From Kuschelorhynchus macadamiae (Eukaryota; Arthropoda; Insecta; Coleoptera; Curculionidae): a stretch of 64,000 bases of DNA. Each line of letters begins with the position of its first letter. Positions within the stretch are counted from its first letter, which is position 1. The position numbers and the translations under genes were made by a program. The notes below the pieces were generated by a model, which had not been told where the DNA came from, did no database searches, and saw only the letters and a list, made by a program, of their open reading frames with translations. Of this stretch, positions 45,595 through 56,849 are shown one piece after another. Location: assembly GCA_030620095.1 (NCBI GenBank), contig JAUTXW010005216.1, positions 946,501 through 1,010,500 of the forward strand. Reading direction: 5' to 3'.

Positions 45595-45980
45595 ATTATA
45601 GGTGTATGTGTACTAACGTTGCCAGAATTCGGACCATGAATTGGTTGTTAATCTGTGCCACCATCTTGTCAAAATTCTTTTTATCCTACAGATCAGGATT
45701 CTTCAAACTTTTTGATGCAGGAGCGCAACTTATTACTCAAGACAGTCGGGTGGGCCAATAACTGAATTAATACAATACGTTTTTTATTACAAATTTTCTC
45801 AATTCAGTTTACTGAAAGAAGAATAAGAGAGCAATTATTTTGCCTAATTATTATATTACACACTGATGGTAAACTAAGTGAAAACAAGATATAAAAATAA
45901 TTGTACTTCTATTATTTTGAATAGACGTGTGCATAATAACACAGTAAAACACAACTTAATTGGCTTTTAAATTAATTATA

Positions 45981-47138
45981 CAGGGTGTCCACGAACCACC
46001 CCTTCAAAATGGGTGATTCTACAAAAATTTCATATTAATCTAGGTCCGGAAATGCTTCGTTACGGAGATACAGGGTGTTGAAATATAAATTTTATTTTAT
46101 TTTTTATTAAATATGTGTTGCAAATAATAAAATTTTCTCACGAAATTGGGCATTCGGGATATTTTTTGGGTGAGGAATCATAATTATTTGGTATTAGATT
46201 TCAAGTGACACTTAGAGGGCGCTACGTACGCTACTATTATTTATGTAAATAACTAACTTCTTTGGCGATGCACTTCTGGATTTTTTTACAAATAAATATT
46301 ATTCTTGTACTTTTTCTAAGCAAAAAAGCTATACTTACTCAACAACGCTAGAGGTAACCGTTCTCGGGCAATTTGCAAGTTATTTATGCGTCGACGCAAG
46401 GAAAACAAATTTTTTAATAATAATAAACTAAGGTGTATTTATTTCGAAACAATGCAATATAAAATTAAAAGTAAGTCTAATTCAGATATTAACGCACATT
46501 TCGACTAAAATGACCTTCGACACCAATCGTGCATAAACCACATGGCTTGCCGAATATTTAAAGAAACTTCCTCTAGTAATGTGGGTAAAATATTCTTAAG
46601 AAAATTTAAATACTCTTCCGCTGTTAGTCGACCTGGCAACTCAAGAGGTCCATTTAGGTTATTGTTTACAATACCAATCCAGACATTAATACTAAACCTA
46701 TGTTGATGTTTGGTATTTCTCACAACATGGGGATTATCCCCAACATATGCAAATGATTTGAATTGTGTAGATTATTAATTCCGTTTCTCGTGAAACTAGA
46801 TTCATCGGGGAATAAAATACAAGTATAAAAAGTTGGATCTTCAATTTTCTTATTTCTCATCCAATCGGAAAATACTACACGCTCAGGGAATTCACCCTTC
46901 ATCATAGCATGCACCTTTCTAAAATAAACGGGTATAAGTTCTTATTGTGTATAATATTACTTACAGATGATTTGCAGATTCCTGGATGCATCCCTGAAAT
47001 TCTTGAACAACTTAATTCTGGGTTATCTTCTAGATCCATCAGAATAGCCTCTTCGAATTCCTCAACTGCAACGTGATGCCTACCCGTTTAATTTTTTTTT
47101 GGAGACACCGATCCGGATTCGTTTAACCTGTGGTGAAG

Positions 47139-47142
<4 letters not shown>
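45981..47142 (-). mobile_element. Tc1/mariner-like element relic (mariner-1)
   Basis: The left tip CAGGGTGTCCACGAACC follows a TA at 45979-45980. Minus-strand coding pieces: 47090-46970 (HHVAVEEFEEAILMDLEDNP, then SCSRISGMHPGICKSSV), 46914-46720 (FPERVVFSDWMRNKK, ILFPDESSFTRNG with first catalytic Asp), and 46723-46505 (QHRFSINVWIGIVNNNLNGP, GRLTAEEYLNFL, WFMHDW with second catalytic Asp). This is the IS630-Tc1-mariner DDE layout of the insect 'Tc3-like' group. Frames are broken and the third Asp is not seen. The right end is lost in the (TA)n run at 47143. Confidence 0.75.

Positions 47143-47211
<69 letters not shown>
47143..47211. repeat. (TA)n microsatellite
   Basis: A TA run directly at the right edge of mariner-1. 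It may have grown from the TA target site. Confidence 0.95.
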
Positions 47212-47212
<1 letters not shown>

Positions 47213-49734
47213 ATTATGCTCTGTGTTTGCATCAGTAGTAGTCTTTTAAAGTGTAATATTTAGTTATTATATTTTTTTGCCTTAAATGTTTTTGGTTTTA
47301 CTTTCTTTATGGAGATTAAAATACGTGTTTATTTTTTATCATGTTCTCTGCATATTTAATGTCTTTTCAAACATAAAATATATAGATAAACTCTGTTTAA
47401 CTTAAAAAAGTGCAGTTCTATTTAGAACTCTGACTAAGATGTGCAACTGATCATGTAATAATATGTATACTAGTTTAAAACTTTTGTATACAATTATAAT
47501 AATAATAAGTCCCAAAAACTTATCAAAAGCAAAAGATCGATTTTTTGAGAATTGATTCTTTCGCAACCGATCTAATCGAAGATCAATTATTTTAGTTCCG
47601 ATCTAGATCGATCCTGAAACTCGATTTTTTTTAGAAATATCGGCATCCCTCCCTAATTGCGAATTCAAACCGCCAATATCAAAACCGACGGGCACCGGAT
47701 ACGGCTCGACACTCATTCGCATCGCAGCGTTGCCTTTTATACGAAAATTTCTCGAAGTTGCTAAATTTGGGAAATTCCAGGATTTTTTATGTCCAAGGGT
47801 AAAATTTTTTACCGGGACAAATATTCTGATAACTGGTTAATCCCGGCGAAACCGGGACGGTTGGGAACCCTAGTTTTAATACGCAAATTGTATTTTGTTT
47901 AAATTGGAACTCTTAACATCATCAAATAAAATGGTCTACTTTATGCTTAGCATAGAGAAAGTATACGTCAAGTTCGTCTTCTACGGTCTACGGGCAATTA
48001 AAAAATTAAAAATTATACCCCAGATTTATCATCATCTTGTAGATAAATAGATATTGGATTAATATTAAATTGTATGTGTACAACTTATTTTCTAAGATAC
48101 CCGCAATGTATCTTCTTACTTCTTACTGCGGGGGGCTTTATTTAAAATTCATGAAAAATATTTCATGTGAGCAGTTCCATGGACACGCTTCACACCTGTG
48201 ATACTTTCGTCGGCGGAATTATAGAAACACAAAATGCGTTGATACAAAATGAAGTGATTGTGTTCAAGTAGTGAGTAGTTACATTAGTCAACAAATACGA
48301 AAAAAAATTGCGACTGATGTTATAATGGCTGTACGGGGGGGGGGGGGGCATTTTCGTATCCAGTGTAGCATATCGCAATTACATATATGCCCGAAAATAA
48401 TTCGTAAACCACAGGCGTTAGCGCATTGTCGTTCAGTAGCTTTGGTAAATAACGTCGATATCGTATACAAATAATTTTCCTGGTTTCTATAAAGACATAT
48501 AGTACTATTTAAAGTAAATTGGATATCAGTTGTCAATAGTACCAGGAAAACTGAATAACTGAAGGTACAGGGTGTTTTCTATTGAAAAATTAGCGTAGTG
48601 AATCAATTTGTTTAGTTTACGCCCGAAGCAAGCTCTAAAAAAGGCACACAATTCTGGAGATATCTACTTTCTCTTATTTTATTGGTATACTTTCGAAAAT
48701 GGTCGCTAGTTATTATTGTTTGTAATTTATAAAAGAATTCTCTTAGAAATCCTTACTATTTTTTGTGACAAAAATAATATAAAATACGATTTATGGTTTC
48801 TCATATATACGTTACTTTCAATTCGGTATTAAGGATACAAAAAAAAACCAATACAAAAATAGGTACTAATAAAATAAATAAGCATAGATATATTTAGAAC
48901 TAGGAGCACTATTTAAAAATCAGAATTATATTACGGAAAAATAATATACAATTTCCGGAAAAAAAAACCTGAACGTCCACTTTACCATCTACCATGTACT
49001 TGTATATTTTGCTGAACGTATGCGTGCAAATCAAGAGAACCCTTCAATTATCTTTTTCTGAAATTTAAAACTTTTCGTCCAGCTTGAAATTTCCGACGCC
49101 ACAAGAATGCACTTTTTTTATCTTGCAACAAATGTGGGTTGCACCGATATCTTTTTCACTTTCTAGATATTTTTGGTGTACTACCGATTTTAGGACATAA
49201 GTATTATTTGGCTTAAAGGTATTGTATAAAGAAGATATTAATGATGATGCCGAATTTACATATTTATTAAAATAACTAATGCAAACATCAACTGCTAATA
49301 TGAAACCTAGAATTTTCTGCGTAATTCAAATGTACAATAATGTACTGGGTGTTCCATTAGGGAAAAACACAAGCATAGGACATAACTTTTTAATACGACG
49401 TTCAATTATTTTTAGGCGGAAGCAATTTTCCATCGTTCGAATTGAATCGAAATTAGCTTTAAGATATAGGTAGATACATAACTGTTTTTTAAGAAAAAAA
49501 AAAATTTTTAAAATCTTATAAATTTATATTATTTCCCCTAAGTATTAAAAACACGCTCCAAAGCTATGGATAGTTGGCATCATAAAAAGGTAAAAAAAAA
49601 CACCCATTTTGGGCGTGGCATACCGAAAATTTTTCGTCTGCAGCGCTAATATTGCCTGCGGCGCTCTGCACCTAGCTACGCTGCGCTTCACCCATTTTTA
49701 AATCCACGAGCCGCCACTGCTAAATGTCGGAAAA
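47212..49734. other. Transposon-tip-rich interval without genes
   Basis: Tips seen: an element end at 47830-47875 (GGCGAAACCGGGAC then GGGAACCCTAG), a GATCGAT-rich hAT-like piece at 47535-47655 ending GGCATCCCT, a TACAGGGTGTTTTCTATTG tip at 48567, and the hAT tip ending at 49719. A run of 14 G lies at 48335-48348. No coding frame was accepted. Confidence 0.45.
49600..49719 (-). mobile_element. hAT element right end
   Basis: CCACGAGCCGCCACTG (ending 49719) is the reverse complement of the tip CAGTGGCGGCTCGTGG found at 17602. The subterminal region (GCCTGCGGCGCTCTGCACC) differs from hAT-1, so it is another family with a shared tip. It abuts the SatTIR-2 repeat block, whose left end it has probably replaced. 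The partner end was not found. Confidence 0.6.
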
Positions 49735-50207
49735 CATAAAAAACTACTTACCCAATTCACTTCAAATTTTTGTCAAAAATTAAAGATCATATTGGGATGA
49801 CGTGGTAAAAATTCAATATGAAGAATCAAAACGGCGGCCTAATGAAATGTTAAAAAAATATTACTAAAGAACTACTTATTTAATTTCCTTCAAATTTTGC
49901 ACAAAAATCAAGTGCTATGTAGGCTATCAAGGAGGCCAAACAAAATGCCGGCTTAATCAAATATTTAAAAATTCTGCCTGAAAAGCTACTAAATGAACTG
50001 ATTTCAAATTTTGTGTAATAATTAATTGTGATATAGAGATGTACTGATATAATTTTGGTACGAATTCAAGATGGCGGAACAAAATGGCGGCCAAACAAAA
50101 TGTTTGTAACAGTGAAAAAAATCATCCTTTTATCAATTCCGTCGGTCTGTCTGCCTGTCAGTTTGCGGCATAGCTTAAAAACTACTCAAACGATTGACTT
50201 CAAATTT

Positions 50208-51703
50208 AATCTAACACATAGTAACCCACAGTTATCTAAACTGTATTGCTTTCCCAAAATCCATAAACCTGGGAAGTCCATGAGACCTATTGTTTCAGCT
50301 GTTGGATCACCAACGTACAATATTTCAAGAAAAAGAAGGTAAAATTTTAATATCTTTTGATGTAGGAGAAGGAAACTACTTGAAATTAATAATTTGAAGA
50401 AAGATATTATTGATGAATATTTACTTCTTACAAGATGAATAAAATTTTTTTTTCAGTTCAACAATAAATATTATAAACAACTTGAGGGAACTGCGATGGG
50501 CAATTGCTTATCTCCGTTCCTTGCAAATTTGTTTATGGGTAGATTAGAAACCCAGTTCAAAAAAGAACTCAAGTATTTCCCAAGGGTGTGGTATAGATAC
50601 GTAGACGATATATTTGCTATTTTTGATACTAAAGTAGAAAATTTAACAAAAACATTAAAACAATAAATATCCTTCTATTAATTTTACGTACGAAAAGGAG
50701 AACAATGGGCAATTACCTTTTCTCGACACGTTAGTTATTAGAAATAACGATAAATTAGAATTTGATATTTATAGGAAATTTACTAATACTGATAGGTATA
50801 TAACATCCGACTCATTTCGTTGCCGTCAACACAAAATGGCAGCATTTCATTTCTTAACTCACAGATTAGTTAATTTTCCATTAAGTAAAGAACGTTTTAA
50901 CAATGAAATGAATCGGATTAAAAATATAGCTGAAAGTAATGGATACAATGGTAATTTTGTACATAAATTAGTAAATAGACATAAGCATAAGAAAATGTTA
51001 AAAGATGCCACTACTCTTCAAGCACCTGAGGCTCCCAATAAGTTTATAGTAATCCCATATGATCACAGATATACGAGAGATCTAGAAAAAGTATTTAAAA
51101 ACGTAGGTTTTAGAGTAGCCTACAAAACGGAGAACAGTTTGAAAAATCTCCTTGGAAACCCTAAAGACAAAGTCGACTTGAAGGAGAGGAGTGGCATCTA
51201 TGAAATTAGCTGTAATGACTAAAATATGTTGGGCAGACTAAACGCTCCATAAACATTCGTTTTAAAGACCACATGGCACATTTAAGATACGGAAGAACAG
51301 AAAAGTCAAGCGTTGCCCAACATGCTTTAGAAAACAATTACCAAATAGGAATAAATAATCTTAAGTTGATTAAAAATGTATCTAATAATAGATTATTGGA
51401 TGCATTTGAGAGTATAGAAATAGATAAATGTGGTAAGAAAGCACTAAATAAAGACAAAGGGCCTATTCCCTATAGTCCCCTCTATTGTTTACTTGACAAC
51501 AGTGCAGTCGGGCGCAACCACATTTGTGATTGTGACCACATTTACCTATAAATAGTCTCGGTTAAGATAAGTTACTTTAGTTTATATCATCTGCTGATGA
51601 TGCTAATTTGGTTAGCGAAACGCGCGTCCAGAACGTAACAAGTTGTGGTGTAGTGGGGTTAGAACTCTTGTCTTTTGATCTATCGTCCAGTTCCAGTGTT
51701 AGA
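50208..51703 (+). mobile_element. PLE-2: Penelope-like element, 5'-truncated
   Basis: It codes for RT pieces SKLYCFPKIHKPGKSMRPIV (50215-50330). After an internal deletion come LEGTAMGNCLSPFLANLF and the catalytic RYVDDIFAIF (50480-50640), then GQLPFLDTLV and FTNTDRYIT. The linker follows (50836-51222; KFIVIPYDHRYTRDLEKVFK), then the GIY-YIG endonuclease start SGIYEISCND (about 51190). A frame change leads to AHLRYGRTEKSSVAQHALEN (51273-51551). RT plus C-terminal GIY-YIG is diagnostic of Penelope-like elements. It is flanked by the exact 11-bp repeat ACTTCAAATTT (50197-50207, 51704-51714) within SatTIR-2 units. Frames are broken in several places. It carries a hammerhead motif near its 3' end. 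Confidence 0.88.
51571..51639 (+). ncRNA. Hammerhead ribozyme in PLE-2 3' region
   Basis: The core elements are all present in order. Outer stem I is GTTAC (51571-51575), inner stem I TCTG (51590-51593), and the core CTGATGA (51594-51600). Stem II is GCTAA (51602-51606)-TTTGG-TTAGC (51612-51616), then GAAA (51617-51620). A very short stem III follows in CGCGCG, and the cleavage triplet GTC (51626-51628). The closing strand is CAGA (51629-51632) and GTAAC (51635-51639), pairing back to TCTG and GTTAC. Self-cleavage is predicted after C51628. Penelope-like elements of many animals are known to carry hammerheads with minimal stem III. The match here is by eye; activity is inferred. Confidence 0.85.
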
Positions 51704-52262
51704 ACTTCAAATTTTGGTCAAAATTGAATGGTTGTATGAGGACGACCTGGTAATATTTTGAAAAAAAACTAATAATCCAATTTCCCTCAAATTTTGCTCG
51801 GTAATCAAGCTTTAGATAGTAGTAAACTAGTAACATTTTGGTATGAATCCAAAACAGCAAAACAAAATGGCGGCCAAATAAAATATTTAAAAATCAGTCT
51901 GAAAAAATTACTTCTAGATTAATTTCAAATTTTTTGCAAGCATTCAGTATGATATAGAGATAAAAAAATGGAGGCCAAATAAAATATCAACGTAAAAAAA
52001 TCTTCTTATTCGGTTGACTTTAAATTTTACACAAAAATTAAATTTGATACAGAGATAAACTGTCACTGTAAAAACTACTTATTCAATTTATTTTAAATTA
52101 TGCCCAAACATTAAGTGTGGCGTAGGTGGAAACTTTTTTGGTAGGAATCTAAAAGTGTGGAATAAAATGGCGCCCAATAAAAAAAAATGTGTTACTTAAT
52201 GACTATTTACACTTCTCTATTCCTAATAAAGGGAAAGATTCATAACGAGGGAAGTTCCGGTT

Positions 52263-52439
52263 AAAGGAAATTTAAGTAGGCCATATCTTTTTTTTTTAGA
52301 TATCCTCTGTAGAAAACTTTGTTCCATAGGTTATAAAATCAAAATACTTAAGAATTTATATTTTATATAAGTTCATAGCCGTTTAAATCCAGTGGGGTAT
52401 AATCGGTCTTTGATGTAATACAATTTTTTTAATATACAA
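52263..52439. other. Short unassigned spacer
   Basis: AT-rich sequence between SatTIR-2 and the inverted satellite unit; nothing recognised. Confidence 0.4.
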
Positions 52440-52561
52440 GGAGAACGTAAAGTTTGGACTACAATTCATAAAATATACATGGTTGTTTTATTGTAAAAAA
52501 CCTTGGAGACCTTGATTTTTAATTTTAGTTGCCGGTTTTTTTGACGATAATTTCATGTATA
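52440..52561 (-). repeat. Inverted flank half of the ~265-bp satellite unit, left of mariner-2
   Basis: Read on the minus strand, it gives TACATGAAATTATCGTC, ACCGGCAACTAAAATTAAAAA, then TGTATATTTTATGAATTGTAG and ACTTTACGTTCTCC. That is the same order as the flank half of the units in the array at 54098-55800. Together with 52562-52690, which matches the other half, a complete unit lies here in inverted orientation. Confidence 0.65.
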
Positions 52562-52804
52562 CAGGGTAATCCAAAAATAAATTATGACAGCTAACTTAAT
52601 TTTGTTTGTAATCAAATCAAATTTTTTTATTTTGTGTATCAAGTCCTATACCTAAATTAAATTGTTTCCGAAATAATTATTGTGAAGCTTGAAAAATTTA
52701 CCTTTACCTACCTTTACCTAACTCACCTTTAGTAATGTTGGTAACAGTTGCCGTTGATTACTAACACATGTCAAGTAATTTTGTCTGAATTCAATGTGAC
52801 TTAG

Positions 52805-53145
52805 CAGAAGTTATTACAATAAGATTTAAATTTAAAAAAATGGTACGTCTAAATGAATGAGGAATAGAGATTTTAATGATGATAGGTTATTCGAACAGGA
52901 TGTGCACCTAAATGGAAGTATGTGAAAATTGTAATACCAAATATCCTCGCAGAGAACCGATATCTCAAAGTGACATTAGCAGAAGTTATTACAATAAGAT
53001 TTAAATTTTAAAAAATGGTACGTCTAAATGAATGAGGAATAGAGATTTTAATGATGATAGGTTATGCGAATAGGATGTGCACCTAAATGGAAGTATGTGA
53101 AAATTGTAATACCAAATATCTTCGCAGCGAACCGATATCTCAATA
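52805..53145 (+). repeat. Tandem duplication of ~171 bp in the mariner-2 N-terminal region
   Basis: The copies at about 52803-52973 and 52974-53144 are nearly identical. Each contains TTAGCAGAAGTTATTACAAT, ATGGTACGTCTAAATGAATG, GGATGTGCACCTAAATGGAA and CGATATCTCAA. Differences are few (ATTCGAACAGG versus ATGCGAATAGG), so the duplication is recent. It repeats the start codon and the first ~45 codons. Confidence 0.9.
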
Positions 53146-53980
53146 CACAGTGAGTAAAATTTAAAAAAAATTCGAAATTTGGGTCACGTTAGGGATAATT
53201 ATACAAAAGATCGGTCAAGGGTATCAGAAGAAAAACAGCTAAACGTTTTGCTGGCAGTTCAAGAAGTCAAACGTAAAACGAGGCGCAGTATTGCTTTGGA
53301 AAATCAGATCTGCCAAACATCCGTCCTCAAGCATTTAAAAATAAATAAGTGGCATCCTTATAAAGTCTAGTTGGTTCATGAACTGAATGAAGATGACCCA
53401 GACTAACATTTTATGAATCACTTATTAATTTGTGCAATAATAATCCACAGTTTCAAAAAAGCATTGTATTTTCGGATGAGGCAATATTTTGTCTCAATCG
53501 CAGCATAAACAGGCAAAAGTATCGGTATTGGGCTATTGAAAAACCCCACTTAATAATGGAATACCACACCCAATATCTTCAAAAACTTAATGTTTCTGCC
53601 AGAGTAATAGAAAACAAGATTATAGGGCCCTTTTTCTTCGATGGAAACTTAAATGGCGACAGGTACTTAGAGTTTTTAGAGAATGACCTGGTTTCATGCT
53701 TTACCACTTTATACCCCGATCTACAAAATCCTAATACCAGACAAGTTTTCATGTTATTAGCAAGATGGAACTCCGACGCATTACACTAGTCGCGTGCGTG
53801 AGTACCTCAATAGAGTTTTTCCTGGACGAAGGTCCAGTTGAATGGCCGACCAGATCGCCGGATTTGACCCCTTTGGATTATTTTTTGTGGAGGTATCTTA
53901 AGTCTAAAGTTTATGTTAACCTACCAAACAACATCAATACTCTCAGAAGGTTGGTGGAGATCATTTCCAACATTAAATAA
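52840..53980 (+). pseudogene. mariner-2 transposase, inactivated
   Basis: It starts MVRLNE at 52840. The N-terminal helix-turn-helix region (ILMMIGYSNRMC, MEVCEN) is present twice because of the 171-bp tandem duplication at 52805-53145. Next come LGHVRDNYTKDRSRVSEEKQ (53175), a stop at 53368-53370, and FQKSIVFSDEAIFCLNRS (first catalytic Asp; 53450-53500). GPFFFDGNLNGDRYLEFL follows. The second-Asp region is corrupted (FMLLARWNSDALH) by a frame change at about 53765. The last frame has VEWPTRSPDLTPLDYFLW (third Asp; 53838-53895) and stops at 53978. Several lesions mean it cannot be active. Confidence 0.82.
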
Positions 53981-54097
53981 AATAATTACCTTCTTACTTT
54001 TTTTCTAAATAAATAAGAATAAAACAAAATAAAAAAAATAGATGTTTTAATTAACAAAAATGAAGTTAGCTGTAATAGGTTTGTTTAGGTCTCCCTG

Positions 54098-55800
54098 TAT
54101 ACATGAAATTATCATAAAAAACAAACGGCAAGTAAAATTAAAAATCGGCTTACCCGAGCATTTTTTTCGAGAAAATCACCTAATTTTTTTATGAATTTAT
54201 TGCAAACTTTACGTTCCACAATAATTATTTCGGATTATAGGACATGATACATAGTATATGTTCAGAATTTGATATAGAATTTAAAAATAAAATAGAAAAT
54301 AGGCGTTTTAATTAAAACAAAAATTAAGTTAGCCGTCATAACTTATTTTTGGGTCACCCTATATACATGACATTATTATTAAAAAAAGACAATTAAAATT
54401 TAAAATCGACATGTTCGATCGTTTTTTTATGAATTTATTCCAACCTTTATGTTCTACAATAAATTATATCGGAGACAATTGAATTTAGGTATTGGACATG
54501 ATACAAAAAATATGTTCAGAATTTAGAAATAAAATAAAAAATAGGTGTTATAGTTTTAAAAAAAGAAGTTAGCTGTCAACTTATTTTTGAACCACCCTGT
54601 ATACATGAAATTGTAATTTAAAATAGTGGCAACTAAAATTAAAAATCCACTTGTCTGAGGTTTTTTGAAAAAAATCAACCCTGTATATTCTATGAATTTA
54701 TCCCAACCTTTACATTCCATAAATAATTATTTCGGAAAAAATTGAATTTAGGTATAGGACATGATACATAAAATATGTTTTGAGTTTCCCGATAAATTTA
54801 AAAATAAAATAAAAAAATAGGTGTTTTAATTTAAAAAAAAGAAGTTAGCTGTCAACTTATTTTTGGATCACCCTGTATACATGAAATTGTAATTAAAAAA
54901 ACGGCAACTAAAATAAAAATCAGCGTGTCTGAGTTTTTTTTGGAAAAAATCAACCCTGTACATTCTATGAATTTATCCCACCCTTCACATTCCACAATAA
55001 TTATTTCGGAAACAATTGATTTTAGGTATAGGACATGATACATAAAATATGTTTTGAGTTTCCCGTAGAATTTAAAAATAAAATAAAAAATAGGTGTTTT
55101 AATTTTAAAAAAAGAAGTTAACTGTCAACTTATTTTTGGATCGCCCTGTATACATGAAATTGTAATAAAAAAAACGGCAACTAAAATAAAAATCAACGTT
55201 TCTGAGTTTTTTTGGAAAAAATCAACCCTGTATATTCTATGAATTTATCCCACCCTTTACATTCCACAATAATTATTTGGGAAACAATTGAATTTAGGTA
55301 TGATACATAAAATATGTTTTGAGTTTCCCGTAGAATTTAACAATAAAATAAAAAATAGGTGTTTTAATAAAAAAAAAAGAAGTTAGCTGTCAACTTATTT
55401 TTGGATCACCCAGTATACATGAAATTGGGATTAAAAAAAAACGGCAACTAAAATTAAAAATCAACGTGTCTGAAATTTTTTGAAAAAATCAACCCTGTAT
55501 ATTCTATGAATTTATCCCAACCTTAACATTCCACAATAATTATTTCGGAAACAATTGAATTTAGGTATACGACATGATACACAAAATATGTTCAGAATTT
55601 GACGTAGAATTTAAAAATAAAATGGAAAATAGGTGTTTTAATTAAAAAAAAAAGTTAGCTGTTATAACTTATTTTTGGATCCCCCTGCATACATGAAATT
55701 ATCATAAAAAAAGGCAACTGAAATTAACACTCAATGTGTTCGAGTTTTTTTGAAAAAAATCAACTCTGTATATTTTAAATATGAATTTTATTCCAACCAT
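54098..55800 (+). repeat. Tandem array of ~265-bp units carrying the mariner-2 end
   Basis: About 6.5 units follow. The landmark A(T)AGGTGTTTTAAT recurs at about 54043 (inside mariner-2), 54302, 54541, 54818, 55091, 55355 and 55629, a spacing of about 240-277 bp. Each unit has GAAGTTAGCTGTCAACTTAT, TTTTGGATCACCCTGTATAC (the transposon tip), ATGAAATTGTAATTAAAAAA, CGGCAACTAAAATTAAAAAT, CAACCCTGTATATTCTATGA, ATTTATCCCAACCTTTACAT, AATAATTATTTCGGAAACAA and GGTATAGGACATGATACATA. So every unit spans the element end, the TA and the flank. Confidence 0.88.
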
Positions 55801-56849
55801 TACGTTCTTACTGTATGGTGACATATTCGAATGCATGGGAGTTTAATATCAAGTCCAACAAATATTTGAAGCAGTGACTGACCTTTTAGCCAGCAGTTCG
55901 CGATTGTTTTTTTTTACTATAATTAGATATAAATGATCTCGCAATACCAAGATTTCAATAAATTAAATTTACTCGACTTAAAAATTATGAAAGTGTAATA
56001 AAAAATTCTTAAAAGCCAATAAAAATAAAACTGTTAAAACCAAACCATTTACCACATGGATCATGGATTAAAGTGTTAATAAAATTTAGAAACAAATCAT
56101 TTAGAAAATATAAAAAAATAACAGGCAAGTCAACCTACATTATTGTAGACAGCTAAAAACTACACAGCAATTCTGTGAGAAAAAAATATCACGTTTTAAT
56201 ATTCTTTCAAGAAAAAATATACAGTTTTGGAAAATTACTAATAAACTGCATCAAACTAAAATTAAAAACCCTGATTTGCCAGTCACCTTTAACGACTCTG
56301 AAATTTTAATTAATAATTTTTCTGAAGGGGTCAATCAAACTAACAATATATCGATAACTAAACTTAAAATTTTATTTGGAAAACAAATGGAATAATACTG
56401 ATGCTGAGCTAAACTTAACTTTCCTTAATGAAGAAGAAATATACCCCCTTATTAATGGTATCCAAACAAATGCCATATGGGCTTATTACCGATGTTAAAC
56501 TTCGTCTGCCGTTCTGTATAAAGCCTTTAGTTAATATTTTAATTTGAAGAAGAATGAAAATTAGAATTTGCTTTATCAAACATGGTATTTTTCTTTTTTT
56601 ACAGAGGACCTCACGACAGCGTTTTATATTGGATATGCAAAAATGTCAAACGATTTTTTTTGAAGAACGCAACTTGAACAATCACATTCGCTAACTTCGA
56701 ATTTGAAGACCAACCAGTTTCTGTGATTGTTGGTATACGCCTCCTAGATGCAGATGTAAGAGCATACGTTCATTTGGCTGAGTGATGAAAAAATGAGGGA
56801 ATACCACTAAGGCTTGCAAAAAAAATTCGACGTTTAGAAATATTTTTAA

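Larger units (their letters stand above)
49735..52262 (+). mobile_element. SatTIR-2: second copy of the repeat-bearing inverted-repeat element
   Basis: Blocks 49735-50196 and 51715-52190 contain the same ~150-bp units as SatTIR-1 (AAAACTACTTA, TTCAAATTTT, GGTAACATTTTGG, ATCCAA, AAAATGGCGGCC). The right inverted-repeat end is at 52205-52262 (CACTTCTCTATTCCTAATAAAGG, ATTCATAACGAGG). The left end is missing. PLE-2 is inserted in the middle. Both SatTIR copies therefore carry independent Penelope-like insertions at different units. Confidence 0.65.
52562..54097 (+). mobile_element. mariner-2: Tc1/mariner-like element with TA target duplication
   Basis: The left tip CAGGGTAATCCAAAAATAA (52562) and right tip GGTTTGTTTAGGTCTCCCTG (ending 54097) are inverted, with subterminal GACAGCTAACTT pairing with AAGTTAGCTGT. 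TA flanks both sides (52560-52561, 54098-54099). Length 1.54 kb and a DDE transposase in the middle fit the IS630-Tc1-mariner group. The sequence outside the element is itself inverted (CATGTA…TACATG and beyond), so the element sits in, or has generated, the satellite unit. Confidence 0.8.

Noticed and set aside
48271..48536. Overlapping frames on both strands around a G-run
   Set aside because: Mutual shadows kept open by low-complexity sequence (14 G in a row), with no protein motif.
53998..55800. CRISPR-like array
   Set aside because: The repeats are ~265-bp tandem units with no unique spacers, in a eukaryotic transposon context.
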